This document shows positions 52,367 through 63,101 of a stretch of DNA of 64,000 nucleotides, one piece after another. A program made the position numbers and the translations under genes. Source of the DNA: Microbispora corallina (GTDB lineage: Bacteria; Actinomycetota; Actinomycetes; Streptosporangiales; Streptosporangiaceae); assembly GCF_016863035.1 (NCBI RefSeq), contig NZ_BOOC01000003.1, forward strand, positions 620,001-684,000, in the 5' to 3' direction. The notes below the pieces were generated by a model. That model was not told the origin of the DNA. It saw only the letters and a list, made by a program, of their open reading frames with translations, and did no database searches. The stretch's first letter is position 1. Every line of letters begins with the position of its first letter.

Positions 52367-54190
52367 GTGGAGTCTTCCGATGCCGACGATCGGCGTTCTT
52401 TCAGCGGTTATTCGTCGCTCGGTCCGCAGTGGTGGGCGGATCTGGTGGCGCGCGCCTCGGCGTGGTCATCGGACGGTGCCACGGCTCGTGACACACCTGG
52501 TGACACGGACCCTGAGCCAGTCATGGCGGACGCCGGGCCGTATACAGGGGACGGCGCCGAGGACGACGGGCATCGGGGAACTTCCGACGTTCCGTCGGAG
52601 GCGCTGGTGGCAGAGGTCCGGCGTGCGGCCATGGCGGTCGCCGCGGGACCGGTGCCGTTGTCAGGGCTGGAGTGCGCGCACGAGGCCGAACAGTTGATCT
52701 TCGCGCGAGACCGGCTCAGCGCGGCCATCGCGGCTCGGGTCGGACGCGTCCACGGGACAGGCCAGGCCCGTTCCGCCGGCCATGCGTCGACGAGGGCGTG
52801 GTTGCGTTCGGTGGGCGGCATGAGTCGGTCGGGGGCCGGACAGGCACTCACCCTGGCCACGGAGCTGGCGCGACTGCCCCTGCTCCGGGAGCGGTTCGCC
52901 GCTGGGGCGGCGGCTGAAGGCGTGGTGGCGGCCATCTGTGGTGCGGTCGAAGGGCTGAGCGACGAGCAGACGCGGCTGGCAGAGCCGATCTTGCTGCGGA
53001 TGGCCGAACGGGCGGGAGCGGGTGAGGTGGCCCGGGCGGGCCGATACCTGCGATCGCTGCTGGACACTGACCGGGCGGAGAGCGAGGCGCGGGCCGACGA
53101 GGCGGGGCGGTTCCTGCTGGTACGCGACAGCGTGCTGGGCGGGGTGGAGGGAGAGTTCAGGTTGCCGCGCGAAGCGGGAGCGCGGCTGCGGGCACTGCTG
53201 GACGCCTACGCGCGGCCCCGGGCGGAGGGCGACGACCGGCCGCTTCAGGTCCGGAACGCCGATGCGTTGATCGGCCTGCTCGAACAGCGGATCGGCACCG
53301 AACTGCTGGTGTTGGTCAACGCCGAGTCGCTGCCCGCCGACATCCCCGAGCCCCCTCATATGACCGAAGACATCGAGGACATCGCTCCGGTCACCGACGC
53401 GGTCGGCGACGGGTCGCCTGAGCCGTCGGAAGGATGGGAGAAGGCGGCACGACGCCAGGCCGAGGCACGGCGGGCGCGCCGGCGGCGCGATCGGGCGACG
53501 GCAGCAGACCGGCCAGACCATCCAGGCGACGAGCCCATGGCGGACGTCCGCGTGGGGCCATGGCAAGGACCCCACGAGGAACCCCAAGACGCAGCCGAAC
53601 GGGCTGACCCAGCTGACCCGCCGGGGGTGTCCGGACAGTTGCCCATGTCCGCCCGGCGTGGCATGCCTGGTCGCCTGGGCACAGACGAGCACCGAGGCAG
53701 GCCGGAATCGCCATATGTGGCCGATACGTCTGGCGCCGCCGACGAGCCTGCCGGGTTCGGAGTGCCAGGCGTGCTTGGGCTGCCCGGAGTCCTGACACCG
53801 ACCGGACAGGTGCTGCCGGTCTCCGACATCCGGCGCCTGGCACGGAGCTCGACCCTGATCCGGTTGGTCATGAACGCCGACGGCCAGGTGCTGGACATGG
53901 GCCGTAAGGTGCGGCTGGCCACGCCGGCCCAGCGGCGAGCGGTGCTGGCGCGGTATGCGACCTGCTGGGTCGACGGCTGTCCGCTGCCGGCGACGATGTG
54001 CCAGATCGATCACGTCGATGACTGGTCCAACGGCGGGCGGACCGATCTCGACCGGCTCGGGCCGGCCTGCCAGTTCCACAACCGGGACCGATATCGGTAT
54101 CCCGGGCGCTACCGCCGTCGCCGCGTCGGCGTGGACCGTTGGGCCTTCACTCGCGTGGGTCGCTACGCCACGAACCGGGACCGACAATGA
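52367..54190 (+). CDS. DUF222-HNH endonuclease-like protein
   Basis: 607 residues from GTG 52367, preceded by a G-rich stretch 4-5 bases upstream. A DUF222 helical domain (AAIAARVGRVHGTGQARSAG, LLRERFAAG and following) is followed by about 130 residues of Pro/Asp/Arg-rich linker, then the HNH motif (CWVDGCPLPATMCQIDHV, then GG-x-T-x-L and PACQFHN) with four zinc-type Cys/His positions. This is the 13E12-like family with many paralogues in actinobacteria. The likely activity is metal-dependent DNA cleavage; the biological role is unknown. Codon choice is a little less GC3-biased than nearby genes. Confidence 0.85.
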   Translation: MESSDADDRRSFSGYSSLGPQWWADLVARASAWSSDGATARDTPGDTDPEPVMADAGPYTGDGAEDDGHRGTSDVPSEALVAEVRRAAMAVAAGPVPLSGLECAHEAEQLIFARDRLSAAIAARVGRVHGTGQARSAGHASTRAWLRSVGGMSRSGAGQALTLATELARLPLLRERFAAGAAAEGVVAAICGAVEGLSDEQTRLAEPILLRMAERAGAGEVARAGRYLRSLLDTDRAESEARADEAGRFLLVRDSVLGGVEGEFRLPREAGARLRALLDAYARPRAEGDDRPLQVRNADALIGLLEQRIGTELLVLVNAESLPADIPEPPHMTEDIEDIAPVTDAVGDGSPEPSEGWEKAARRQAEARRARRRRDRATAADRPDHPGDEPMADVRVGPWQGPHEEPQDAAERADPADPPGVSGQLPMSARRGMPGRLGTDEHRGRPESPYVADTSGAADEPAGFGVPGVLGLPGVLTPTGQVLPVSDIRRLARSSTLIRLVMNADGQVLDMGRKVRLATPAQRRAVLARYATCWVDGCPLPATMCQIDHVDDWSNGGRTDLDRLGPACQFHNRDRYRYPGRYRRRRVGVDRWAFTRVGRYATNRDRQ

Positions 54191-54275
54191 CCTGGGCCCG
54201 GTTGTCTTACCCGTTCTGCGAACGCCGTGGTCGGGTGCTCCCGGCATGCCCGGGCACTGTGCCCCATGCGCGGGT

Positions 54276-55160
54276 TCACGCGCGGCGCGTGGGGGAGTCG
54301 GCCGGGAAGCCGCTCGTGCGCCACGTCTGCCCGGATGCGGTGACCGCGAAGGCCTCAAGGCCGTCGAGTTCCTCGACCCAGTCGCGAGCGCGGTCTCCCA
54401 TCGCGAAGGCGGCCGTGGCACAGGCGTCGGCGATCGTAAGGCTCGCCCCGACGACAGTGAGGGAGGCGAGCGCCGTGGGCGGCCTGCCGGTGTGGGGGTC
54501 GAGGATATGCGCGCCACGTTCGGCCGTCCCGGACGTGGCCACGGCCAGCTCGGCTTCAGCGGCACGGGGACCGGCGGCACGGTCTCCAGCAGCGCGGACA
54601 TCGGGGTCGCTGCCGGCTGTGGCGTTTGCCGCGCCGCCCGCACCGCCGGCACTGCCCGCGCCGCTCGCGTCGCCTGGGCCGGTGACGACGGTGGCGAGCA
54701 TGCCGGGGCGCAGCGGATGAGCTATGCCCACTCGCCAGGGACGGCCGGGGGCGGGCGACCCGACCGCCTGGATGTCTCCGCCGCCGTTGACGCAATGGTT
54801 GACGAGCCCCGCGCACGACAGGATGCGCGACGCCTGCTCGATCGCCCACCCCTTCACCATCCCGGAGGGGTCGAGCCTGCCGCCGGGGTGGGCCGTGAAG
54901 TAGCCGTTCGACAGCACGGACATCTCCTCGCACAGCCGGAGGACCTCGGACACCTCCGGCGGGCACTCGGGCAGCGCGATCTCTCCCCGGCCCAGCCGAC
55001 TGACCGGGCTGTCCAGCCGGTATGTGGAGAAGGTCTCGTCCACCCAGTGCAGCCACGACACCGCCTCAGTCACGGCCCCTACGACGACCGGGTCGCCCGG
55101 TTCCCGCCCTCGTACATCGAAGGAGAAGACGGTGCCCATCACGTGCTCCACATGGCGCAT
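54276..55160 (-). CDS. apbE: FAD:protein FMN transferase (ApbE)
   Basis: 294 residues from ATG 55160. The ApbE core is recognised by MGTVFSFDVRG, the DETFSTYRLDSPVSRL segment, GRLDPSGMVKGWAIEQA and ILDPHTGRPPTALASLTVVG with DACATAAF. A Gly/Ala-rich insert of about 45 residues lies before the conserved AVATSG strand. There is no clear signal peptide in the predicted protein, although extracytosolic ApbE enzymes often carry a lipobox or signal; this start may therefore be cytoplasmic. It links FMN to Thr of the SGATYTS motif in the adjacent protein, whose stop overlaps its ATG. Confidence 0.9.
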   Translation of the reverse strand: MRHVEHVMGTVFSFDVRGREPGDPVVVGAVTEAVSWLHWVDETFSTYRLDSPVSRLGRGEIALPECPPEVSEVLRLCEEMSVLSNGYFTAHPGGRLDPSGMVKGWAIEQASRILSCAGLVNHCVNGGGDIQAVGSPAPGRPWRVGIAHPLRPGMLATVVTGPGDASGAGSAGGAGGAANATAGSDPDVRAAGDRAAGPRAAEAELAVATSGTAERGAHILDPHTGRPPTALASLTVVGASLTIADACATAAFAMGDRARDWVEELDGLEAFAVTASGQTWRTSGFPADSPTRRA

Positions 55161-55735
55161 CACGCGCCCGCCTTGTCGAGCGCGCTCTGAAGCGAGCTGA
55201 TGTACCCGTCGCTGGTGTACGTGGCGCCCGACACGACGTCGATCTGGGCCGACTGGGCCGACAGCGCCTCGTCGTTGAGGATCGGGAGCGCCTCGTTGTT
55301 GATGGCGAAGTCCCGGGAGTTGCCATCGGGCGCCTGGAGCACCGAGATGCCGGTCACCTTCCCGCCGGACAGGAGAATCTGCACCTGAACGGGACCCCAC
55401 CGCGTGTCCGCCACGCCCCCGGTCACGGCCTTCTCTCCGGTCGTGGCACCCGCCCGGGCGCCACCGCCGTTCCAGCTCCCCGAGCCGAGCGACGCCCGCC
55501 CACCCGCGGCGCGCCCTGAGGAACCGGACGAGCCGCCACTCGTGTCACCGGACCCCGACCCCCCCGAGTCGTCGCCGACACTACCCGAGCCCCCCGACAA
55601 CTCCTCCGACGACGGGTCGTCCTGCACCACCACGGCGGGACGATCGGCCACGGCCGTCATCTCATGGGGTTTGAAGGACAGCAGCAGCACCAGGCCGACG
55701 GCGGTCACGAGCACGGCCAGCACGGCTCTGCGCAT
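55160..55735 (-). CDS. Exported FMN-binding domain protein, target of ApbE
   Basis: 191 residues. An N-terminal membrane anchor (MRRAVLAVLVTAVGLVLLLS) is followed by a Gly/Ser/Asp-rich spacer of about 60 residues and a C-terminal FMN-binding domain. The flavinylation motif SGATYTS is present; the Thr would carry FMN by a phosphoester bond. It should shuttle electrons outside the cell membrane. It lies between the flavocytochrome gene (47 bp upstream) and apbE (1-bp overlap), an arrangement known from extracytosolic flavin electron-transfer systems. Confidence 0.92.
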   Translation of the reverse strand: MRRAVLAVLVTAVGLVLLLSFKPHEMTAVADRPAVVVQDDPSSEELSGGSGSVGDDSGGSGSGDTSGGSSGSSGRAAGGRASLGSGSWNGGGARAGATTGEKAVTGGVADTRWGPVQVQILLSGGKVTGISVLQAPDGNSRDFAINNEALPILNDEALSAQSAQIDVVSGATYTSDGYISSLQSALDKAGA

Positions 55736-55782
55736 CGTTTCCCCTCCACATAGCTAGAAGAAAACCAGATAAGAAGAACCGG

Positions 55783-57156
55783 TCAGAACGCGAACGTCTC
55801 CCGGTGGACGCGGCGGCGCGGCACCCTCGCGGCCTGCAGGGCCGCCGAGACGCTCCGCGTCATCTCCTCGGGCCCGCAGACGTAGACGTCATGATCATGC
55901 AGGTCCGGCACCAGACGCGCGAGCGTCTGAGGGGTGAAGGGGTCGCCGACCGTGCCGCGGGGGCCGACGCAGTAGTGCAGTGCGGCGCCCCGGGCCAGGG
56001 AGATGGCCTCGAGTTCGCCCCGGAACACCAGGTCGTCGGTGGTCCGGGCCCGGTAGAGCAGCGTCAGCTCACCGGAGGCCGCCGGGATCGCCTCGAACAG
56101 CGCGCGCAGCGGGGTGATGCCGATGCCGCCGGCGACGAGCAGCACCCGCCGTCCCCGGCGACGGGCCGGGGTCAGGGCGCCGTACGGGCCCTCGGCGAGG
56201 ACGCGGGTGCCGGGGCGCAGCCGGGAGAGGGAGCGGCTCTGGTCGCCCAGGTCCTTGACCGTTATCCGCAGCTCGCCGGGGCGCGGCGCGGCCGACAGGG
56301 AGTACGGGTTGGGCGACCACCACAGGTCCCGGGTGAGGAACCGCCACCGGAAGAACTGCCCCGGCTCCGCCCCGAGCAGGTCGAGCCGGCGGCCGGCGAG
56401 GTGGATCGAGACGACCCCGGGAGCCTCCCGCACCACCCGGGCCACCCGGAGCCGGTGCCGCAGGGCCTGCCGGACGGGCGTGAGGAACCGGTACCAGACG
56501 AGCACGGCCGCGACCCCGATGTAGAGCGCGTACCACGCGAGGCGGGCGCGGGGCGAGTCGACGAACTCGGCCCCCGTGGCGAGCTGGTGCCCGAAAGCCA
56601 GCCACGTGGCGAGGTACGTGTAGAAGTGCAGGTGGAACCAGGTCTCGTAGCGCAGACGGGGACGCACGGCCCGGGCCGAGATGATCCCGATCCCGACCAG
56701 GAGCAGCAGCGCCACCGTGGCCTTGAGCACGTCGGGGTACGACAGGTTGAGCGTCACGGTCTCGGAGACGACGTCCGTCCGGTCGGTGAGGGCGTACCCC
56801 CAGATGATCAGCAGCATGTGCGCGACCGACAGCCCGACCACGTAACGGCCGCCCATGGAGTGCCACCGGGACAGGACGTCGGAGCCGGCCCCGCGTTCGA
56901 GAGCGGGGATCCGGGCCATCAGCGCCAGCAGAACGGTGATCGCGTACGCCGCGAGGAGCCCGCAGAGCCGCCCGGCGTTGGTGAGCCATCCGTCGAGGCC
57001 CGTCACGGCGGGGGTGTTCGCCCACCACATGGCCGCTACGGCGAGCGCGCCCGCCGCGATGGCGGTCAGCACCGCCGCCGGCCGGGCGCGCGCCCTCCGG
57101 CGTGGTGCCGCGTGCTGCGCCCCGGCGGCCGTCCTCCCGGCGATGGTGGTGCTCAC
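55783..57156 (-). CDS. Ferric-reductase-like transmembrane flavocytochrome with NAD(P)H-reductase domain
   Basis: 457 residues from GTG 57156, supported by GAGGAG. Six membrane helices of the ferric reductase-like family span about residues 20-220; His in WHSMGGRYVVGLSVAH and HLHFYTYLATWLAFGHQL are suited to ligate two haems. The cytoplasmic part has an FAD-binding beta barrel (SPNPYSLSAAP) and a NAD(P) lobe (VAGGIGITPLRALFE, CGPEEM). Electrons should move from NAD(P)H through FAD and haem to the outside, where the FMN protein gene lies next. First gene of the three-gene operon. Confidence 0.92.
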   Translation of the reverse strand: MSTTIAGRTAAGAQHAAPRRRARARPAAVLTAIAAGALAVAAMWWANTPAVTGLDGWLTNAGRLCGLLAAYAITVLLALMARIPALERGAGSDVLSRWHSMGGRYVVGLSVAHMLLIIWGYALTDRTDVVSETVTLNLSYPDVLKATVALLLLVGIGIISARAVRPRLRYETWFHLHFYTYLATWLAFGHQLATGAEFVDSPRARLAWYALYIGVAAVLVWYRFLTPVRQALRHRLRVARVVREAPGVVSIHLAGRRLDLLGAEPGQFFRWRFLTRDLWWSPNPYSLSAAPRPGELRITVKDLGDQSRSLSRLRPGTRVLAEGPYGALTPARRRGRRVLLVAGGIGITPLRALFEAIPAASGELTLLYRARTTDDLVFRGELEAISLARGAALHYCVGPRGTVGDPFTPQTLARLVPDLHDHDVYVCGPEEMTRSVSAALQAARVPRRRVHRETFAF

Positions 57157-57264
57157 GGTTCTCCTCGTCCGAACGGTCGATCCGTGCATACCGTGCCATC
57201 CGAACCTCTCGGATGGCTCTGAGACATCTGTGAGGTCGGGCAGGACGGGACGATTCATAGGATT

Positions 57265-57281
57265 CTCAGAGGCCGCTCAGA
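57265..57281 (+). promoter_or_regulatory. 11-bp spaced direct repeats before the OmpR-type regulator
   Basis: CTCAGA occurs at 57265-57270 and 57276-57281, one helical turn apart, as for OmpR/PhoB-type dimers. An inverted copy, TCTGAG, lies at 57218-57223 nearer the divergent flavocytochrome gene. TAGGAT (57257-57262) resembles an actinomycete -10. Confidence 0.45.
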
Positions 57282-57319
57282 AGGACCGGCGGCGGCCGGG
57301 GGAGGACGCTGGAACCATC

Positions 57320-58048
57320 ATGCGCACGACGTCGAACGATCTTCCCGACCTGCTGCGACCCGACGGGACGCCCGTCCGGGTCCTCGTGGTGGACGACGAG
57401 CCCGACCTGCTCGAGGTGCTCGGGGCGGTGCTCCGGTACGAGGGGTGGGAGGTGCGCACCGCCGCGGACGGCGCCGCTGCGGTGAGCGAGGCGCGCCGGT
57501 TCCGGCCCGACGCGGTGCTGCTCGACATCATGCTGCCCGACATGGACGGGCTGGAGGTCCTGCGCCGCCTCCGGGCCGAGGAGCCGCACGTGTGCGTGCT
57601 CTTCCTCACCGCCCGCGACTCCGTGGAGGACCGGATAGCGGGGATCACCGCGGGCGGCGACGACTACGTGACCAAGCCGTTCAGCCTGGAGGAGGTCCTC
57701 GCGCGGCTGCGCGGGCTGCTCCGCCGGGCCGGCATGGCCCGTACGGCGGAGGGCAACCGCGTGGTGGCCGGCGACCTCGTGATGGACGAGGACGCCCGGG
57801 AGGTGACCCGCGGGGGTGAGCTGGTGGAGCTCACGCCGACCGAGTTCGAGCTGCTGCGCTTCCTCATGCGCAACCCGCGGCGGGTGCTGAGCAAGGCGCA
57901 GATCCTCGACCGGGTGTGGTCCTACGACTTCGGCGGGCAGGCCCACGTGGTCGAGCTGTACATCAGCTATCTCCGCAAGAAGATCGACGCGGGACGGCCG
58001 CCGCTCATCCACACCGTGCGGGGCGTCGGATACGTCCTGAAGCCGTGA
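57320..58048 (+). CDS. OmpR/PhoB-family response regulator
   Basis: 242 residues from ATG 57320. The receiver has VVDDEPDL, phospho-Asp in VLLDIMLPDMDG, the T of FLTARDS and VTKPFS; the C-terminal winged helix has LTPTEFELLRFLMRNPRRVLSK and RKKIDAGRPPLIHTVRGVGY. An N-terminal arm of 18 residues precedes the receiver. Its stop overlaps the kinase start (GTGA). It diverges from the flavocytochrome operon and is placed to control it. Confidence 0.95.
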   Translation: MRTTSNDLPDLLRPDGTPVRVLVVDDEPDLLEVLGAVLRYEGWEVRTAADGAAAVSEARRFRPDAVLLDIMLPDMDGLEVLRRLRAEEPHVCVLFLTARDSVEDRIAGITAGGDDYVTKPFSLEEVLARLRGLLRRAGMARTAEGNRVVAGDLVMDEDAREVTRGGELVELTPTEFELLRFLMRNPRRVLSKAQILDRVWSYDFGGQAHVVELYISYLRKKIDAGRPPLIHTVRGVGYVLKP

Positions 58049-59559
58049 GGCCGCGCACGCTCCGCGCCCGGCTGGTCGCCGGCATGCTGGTGCTGCTCGC
58101 GCTCGCCTGCGCCGGGGTCGGCGCGGCCACCTCGATCATGCTCGAACGGTTCATGGTGGACCGCATCGACCAGCAGCTGTCGACGATAGGCGGCCGGTTC
58201 GCCGCCAGCCTGGAGCACAGGGACGAGTACGGCGAGGACGGCGACACCCGCGGACAGTCGCCTGGCACCCTGGGCGTCCGCCTCGTGAACGGCGGCGTGA
58301 CCGACGCCGCCGTGGTGTCCCCGGCGGTCCCGGACCCGGTCCTGTCGGCGGCCGACCGCTCGGCCCTCGCGGCCCTGCCCACGGACGGGCGCCCCCGGAC
58401 GCTGCGGCTGTCGTCCCTGCACCACTACCGGGTGACGGCCGTCGGCGGGGACGACGGCGACGTCCTCATCACCGGGCTGCCGCTGGAGGGGATCGAGTCC
58501 ACCGTGCACCGCCTGCAGTTCGCCGAGGTGGCCGTGTTCGCCGCCGTCATGCTCGTGACCGGCGTCGCCGCGGCGCTGTGGGTACGGTTGTCGCTGCGCC
58601 CGCTGCAACGGGTGGCCGCCACGGCCCGGGAGGTGGCCCGGCTGCCGCTCGCGGACGGAGAGGTGGCGCTGCCCGGCCGCGTGCCGGACGAGGATCCGCG
58701 CACCGAGATCGGCCAGGTGGGGGAGGCGTTCAACCGCATGCTGGGCCACGTGGGCGACGCGCTGGCGCGCCGTCACGCGAGCGAGCAGCGGATGCGGACC
58801 TTCGCCGCCGACGCCAGTCACGAGCTGCGCACGCCGCTCGCCACCGTGCGCGCCCACGTGCAGCTCGCCCGGCGCGAGGCGGGCGACCTCGCGAGCAGGT
58901 CCCCGCACACGCGCGCGCCCGCCATGTCGCCCGGACCGTCCCCGAAAGAGTCCCCCGGGCCGGCCGCGAGCGTGGAGAGCGCCGGCGCCGTGCCCGAGAG
59001 CGTCCGGCACGCCCTGGAGCGGATCGACGCCGAGTCCGCCCGGATGGGCAAGCTCGTCGACGACCTGCTGCTGCTGACCCGGCTCGACGCGGGGCGTCCC
59101 CTGGCCAGGGACGAGGTCGACCTCACCCGCGTCGCCATCGACGCGACCGGCGACGCCCGCGTCTCGGCGCCGGACCACCGGTGGCGGCTGGAGCTCCCGG
59201 AGGAGCCGGTGACGATGACCGGCGACGCCGACCGGCTCTACCAGGTCGTCGCGAATCTGCTGGGCAACGCGAGCGCGCACACCCCGCCGGGAACCACGGT
59301 CACCGTCGGCGTCGCCGCGCCGAGCTCCGACACCGTGGAACTCACGGTCGCGGACGACGGCCCGGGGATCCCCGGGGAGATCCAGGACGAGATCTTCGAA
59401 CGCTTCGTGCGGGCGGACAAGGCCCGCTCGCGCGCCTCGGGCGGCAGCGGCCTCGGGCTCGCCATCGTCAAAGCCGTGGCGGCCGCCCACGGCGGCACGG
59501 TGGGCGTCGAGAGCCGTCCCGGCCGCACGGTCTTCCGGGTGGTCTTCCCGCGGAGGTGA
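58045..59559 (+). CDS. Sensor histidine kinase (EnvZ-like class)
   Basis: 504 residues from GTG 58045. Two membrane helices (about 8-30 and 158-180) flank an external sensor domain of about 120 residues without Cys or known fold. A HAMP domain (LRPLQRVAATAREVARLPL) leads to the H-box ASHELRTPLATVRAH. An insert of about 45 residues rich in Pro, Ser and Ala lies between the two dimerisation helices. The ATPase has NLLGNASAHTPPG, ADDGPGIP, and GGSGLGLAIVK. The signal is unknown; the context suggests redox or respiratory state. Confidence 0.92.
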   Translation: MRPRTLRARLVAGMLVLLALACAGVGAATSIMLERFMVDRIDQQLSTIGGRFAASLEHRDEYGEDGDTRGQSPGTLGVRLVNGGVTDAAVVSPAVPDPVLSAADRSALAALPTDGRPRTLRLSSLHHYRVTAVGGDDGDVLITGLPLEGIESTVHRLQFAEVAVFAAVMLVTGVAAALWVRLSLRPLQRVAATAREVARLPLADGEVALPGRVPDEDPRTEIGQVGEAFNRMLGHVGDALARRHASEQRMRTFAADASHELRTPLATVRAHVQLARREAGDLASRSPHTRAPAMSPGPSPKESPGPAASVESAGAVPESVRHALERIDAESARMGKLVDDLLLLTRLDAGRPLARDEVDLTRVAIDATGDARVSAPDHRWRLELPEEPVTMTGDADRLYQVVANLLGNASAHTPPGTTVTVGVAAPSSDTVELTVADDGPGIPGEIQDEIFERFVRADKARSRASGGSGLGLAIVKAVAAAHGGTVGVESRPGRTVFRVVFPRR

Positions 59560-59725
59560 CGACCGGCGCCGCCACCTGCGGCGGTACCGCGGGAGGCCGT
59601 ACCTCGGCAGAAGTAGGGGTGAATACGACGGAAAAAGTGTCGTGTTGCAGGATTAGTGTGGTGAATGTGGGGCAGGGGGGTCTTTCTGGGAGCGGAGAGT
59701 CCTTCCGCGGCAAGAGGGGTGGGCA

Positions 59726-59989
59726 ATGACCGCGACGGTATCCGAGCGACGCAGCCAGGACGGACTTCCGCATCCATGGCCCGCGGACCGCTACGAGGTG
59801 CGCTGCGAGCGGGAGAGTCCGTTCACCGTCAGCCGTGACCGGTACCACTTCGCCAAGAACGCGGTGGAGTCGGCGAAGGCGCTGGAGCGGGCCGGCCTGG
59901 CGCGCCGGGTCGTCGTCGTGCGCCTGGAGGACGAGCGGGTGATCTACGATCGGGTGGGCGACATCAGCCTGCCCCCGGAGTCGTGGTGA
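59726..59989 (+). CDS. Small hypothetical protein (87 residues)
   Basis: ATG 59726 follows a GAGGGGTGGG stretch. It is a charged single domain, with DRYEVRCERESPFTVSRDRY, NAVESAKALERAGLARR and VVVVRLEDERVIYDRVGD, compatible with an alpha-beta fold. It has one Cys and no export signal. A 166-bp region separates it from the kinase, and it converges on the CBM2 gene with a weak hairpin between. No family is recognised. Confidence 0.72.
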   Translation: MTATVSERRSQDGLPHPWPADRYEVRCERESPFTVSRDRYHFAKNAVESAKALERAGLARRVVVVRLEDERVIYDRVGDISLPPESW

Positions 59990-60007
59990 CTGAGTCGCGG
60001 TACCGCC

Positions 60008-60032
60008 CCGGCCGGTCCCCGCTCCCGGCCGG
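60008..60032. terminator. Short hairpin between convergent genes
   Basis: CCGGCCGG at 60008-60015 and 60025-60032 can form an 8-bp stem with a 9-nt loop, between the 87-residue gene and the CBM2 gene. Weak but suitably placed. Confidence 0.45.
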
Positions 60033-60052
60033 AGCTCACGCCTGAACGGGGG

Positions 60053-60475
60053 TCAGGCGGGCGTGCAGGTGACCGGCCGGGGGTCGACGGCGTTCGCCGG
60101 CCTGCGGGCGGCGAAGCCGAAGACCGTGGACCCGCCGATCGGAAGGTTCCCGTTGTAGGTCTCGTTCCCGAACGCCGCGCTGCCCACGGGCCCGACGACC
60201 GGGAGGGGCACCGCACCCCAGACCTGCGTGATCGTGGTGCCGTCGGTGTACCGCCAGGTGACCCGCCAGCCCGTCAGGGGCGACGAGCCGGTGTTGCGCA
60301 CCGTCACCTGGCCCAGCGCGTTCGCGTCGCCGGCGCCGGACCAGCCGGACCAGACGGACGTGATCTGGTAGTCGGCGGCGCAGCCGATCGAGTCGGCCGT
60401 GGCCGGGACGGCCGGGACGCCGAGGGCTCCCAGGACTCCCGCCAGCAGTACGGCGGCCGTCGATGTGCGCGTCAT
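60053..60475 (-). CDS. Stand-alone secreted cellulose-binding module (CBM2)
   Basis: 140 residues from ATG 60475, preceded by GGAGGG. A signal peptide (TRTSTAAVLLAGVLGALGVP, cleavage near ATA-DS) is followed only by one CBM2-like beta-sandwich with C at each end (IGCAADYQ to PVTCTPA), three or four conserved Trp (SVWSGWSG, TGWRVTWRY, TQVWGA) and FGF near the end. No catalytic domain is present. It is expected to bind cellulose outside the cell, and lies directly downstream of the GH9 gene in the same direction. It may disrupt crystalline cellulose or scaffold the hyphae to it. Confidence 0.86.
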   Translation of the reverse strand: MTRTSTAAVLLAGVLGALGVPAVPATADSIGCAADYQITSVWSGWSGAGDANALGQVTVRNTGSSPLTGWRVTWRYTDGTTITQVWGAVPLPVVGPVGSAAFGNETYNGNLPIGGSTVFGFAARRPANAVDPRPVTCTPA

Positions 60476-60526
60476 GTTCCCTCCATCAGATCCGAGACCG
60501 TCCAGGCCGGGCGACGTGGAAGCCCG

Positions 60527-60562
60527 GCCTTCCCCGGAGAGAGGGGTCCGTCCGGGGAAGGC
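60527..60562 (-). terminator. Hairpin terminator after the GH9 gene
   Basis: A perfect 12-bp stem (60527-60538 with 60551-60562) and 12-nt loop, 30 bp beyond the GH9 stop, before the CBM2 gene. Confidence 0.75.
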
Positions 60563-60591
60563 GGGCGACTGGGGGTGAGCCCCGGTTGGGG

Positions 60592-63085
<2,494 letters not shown>

Positions 63086-63101
63086 GGCTCATCGGGTCCG
63101 C

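Noticed and set aside
59640-59680. GTGTCGTGT-N8-TAGTGT as a second PafBC promoter
   Set aside because: Spacing fits but four of nine defined bases in the upstream half differ, so it is no better than chance.
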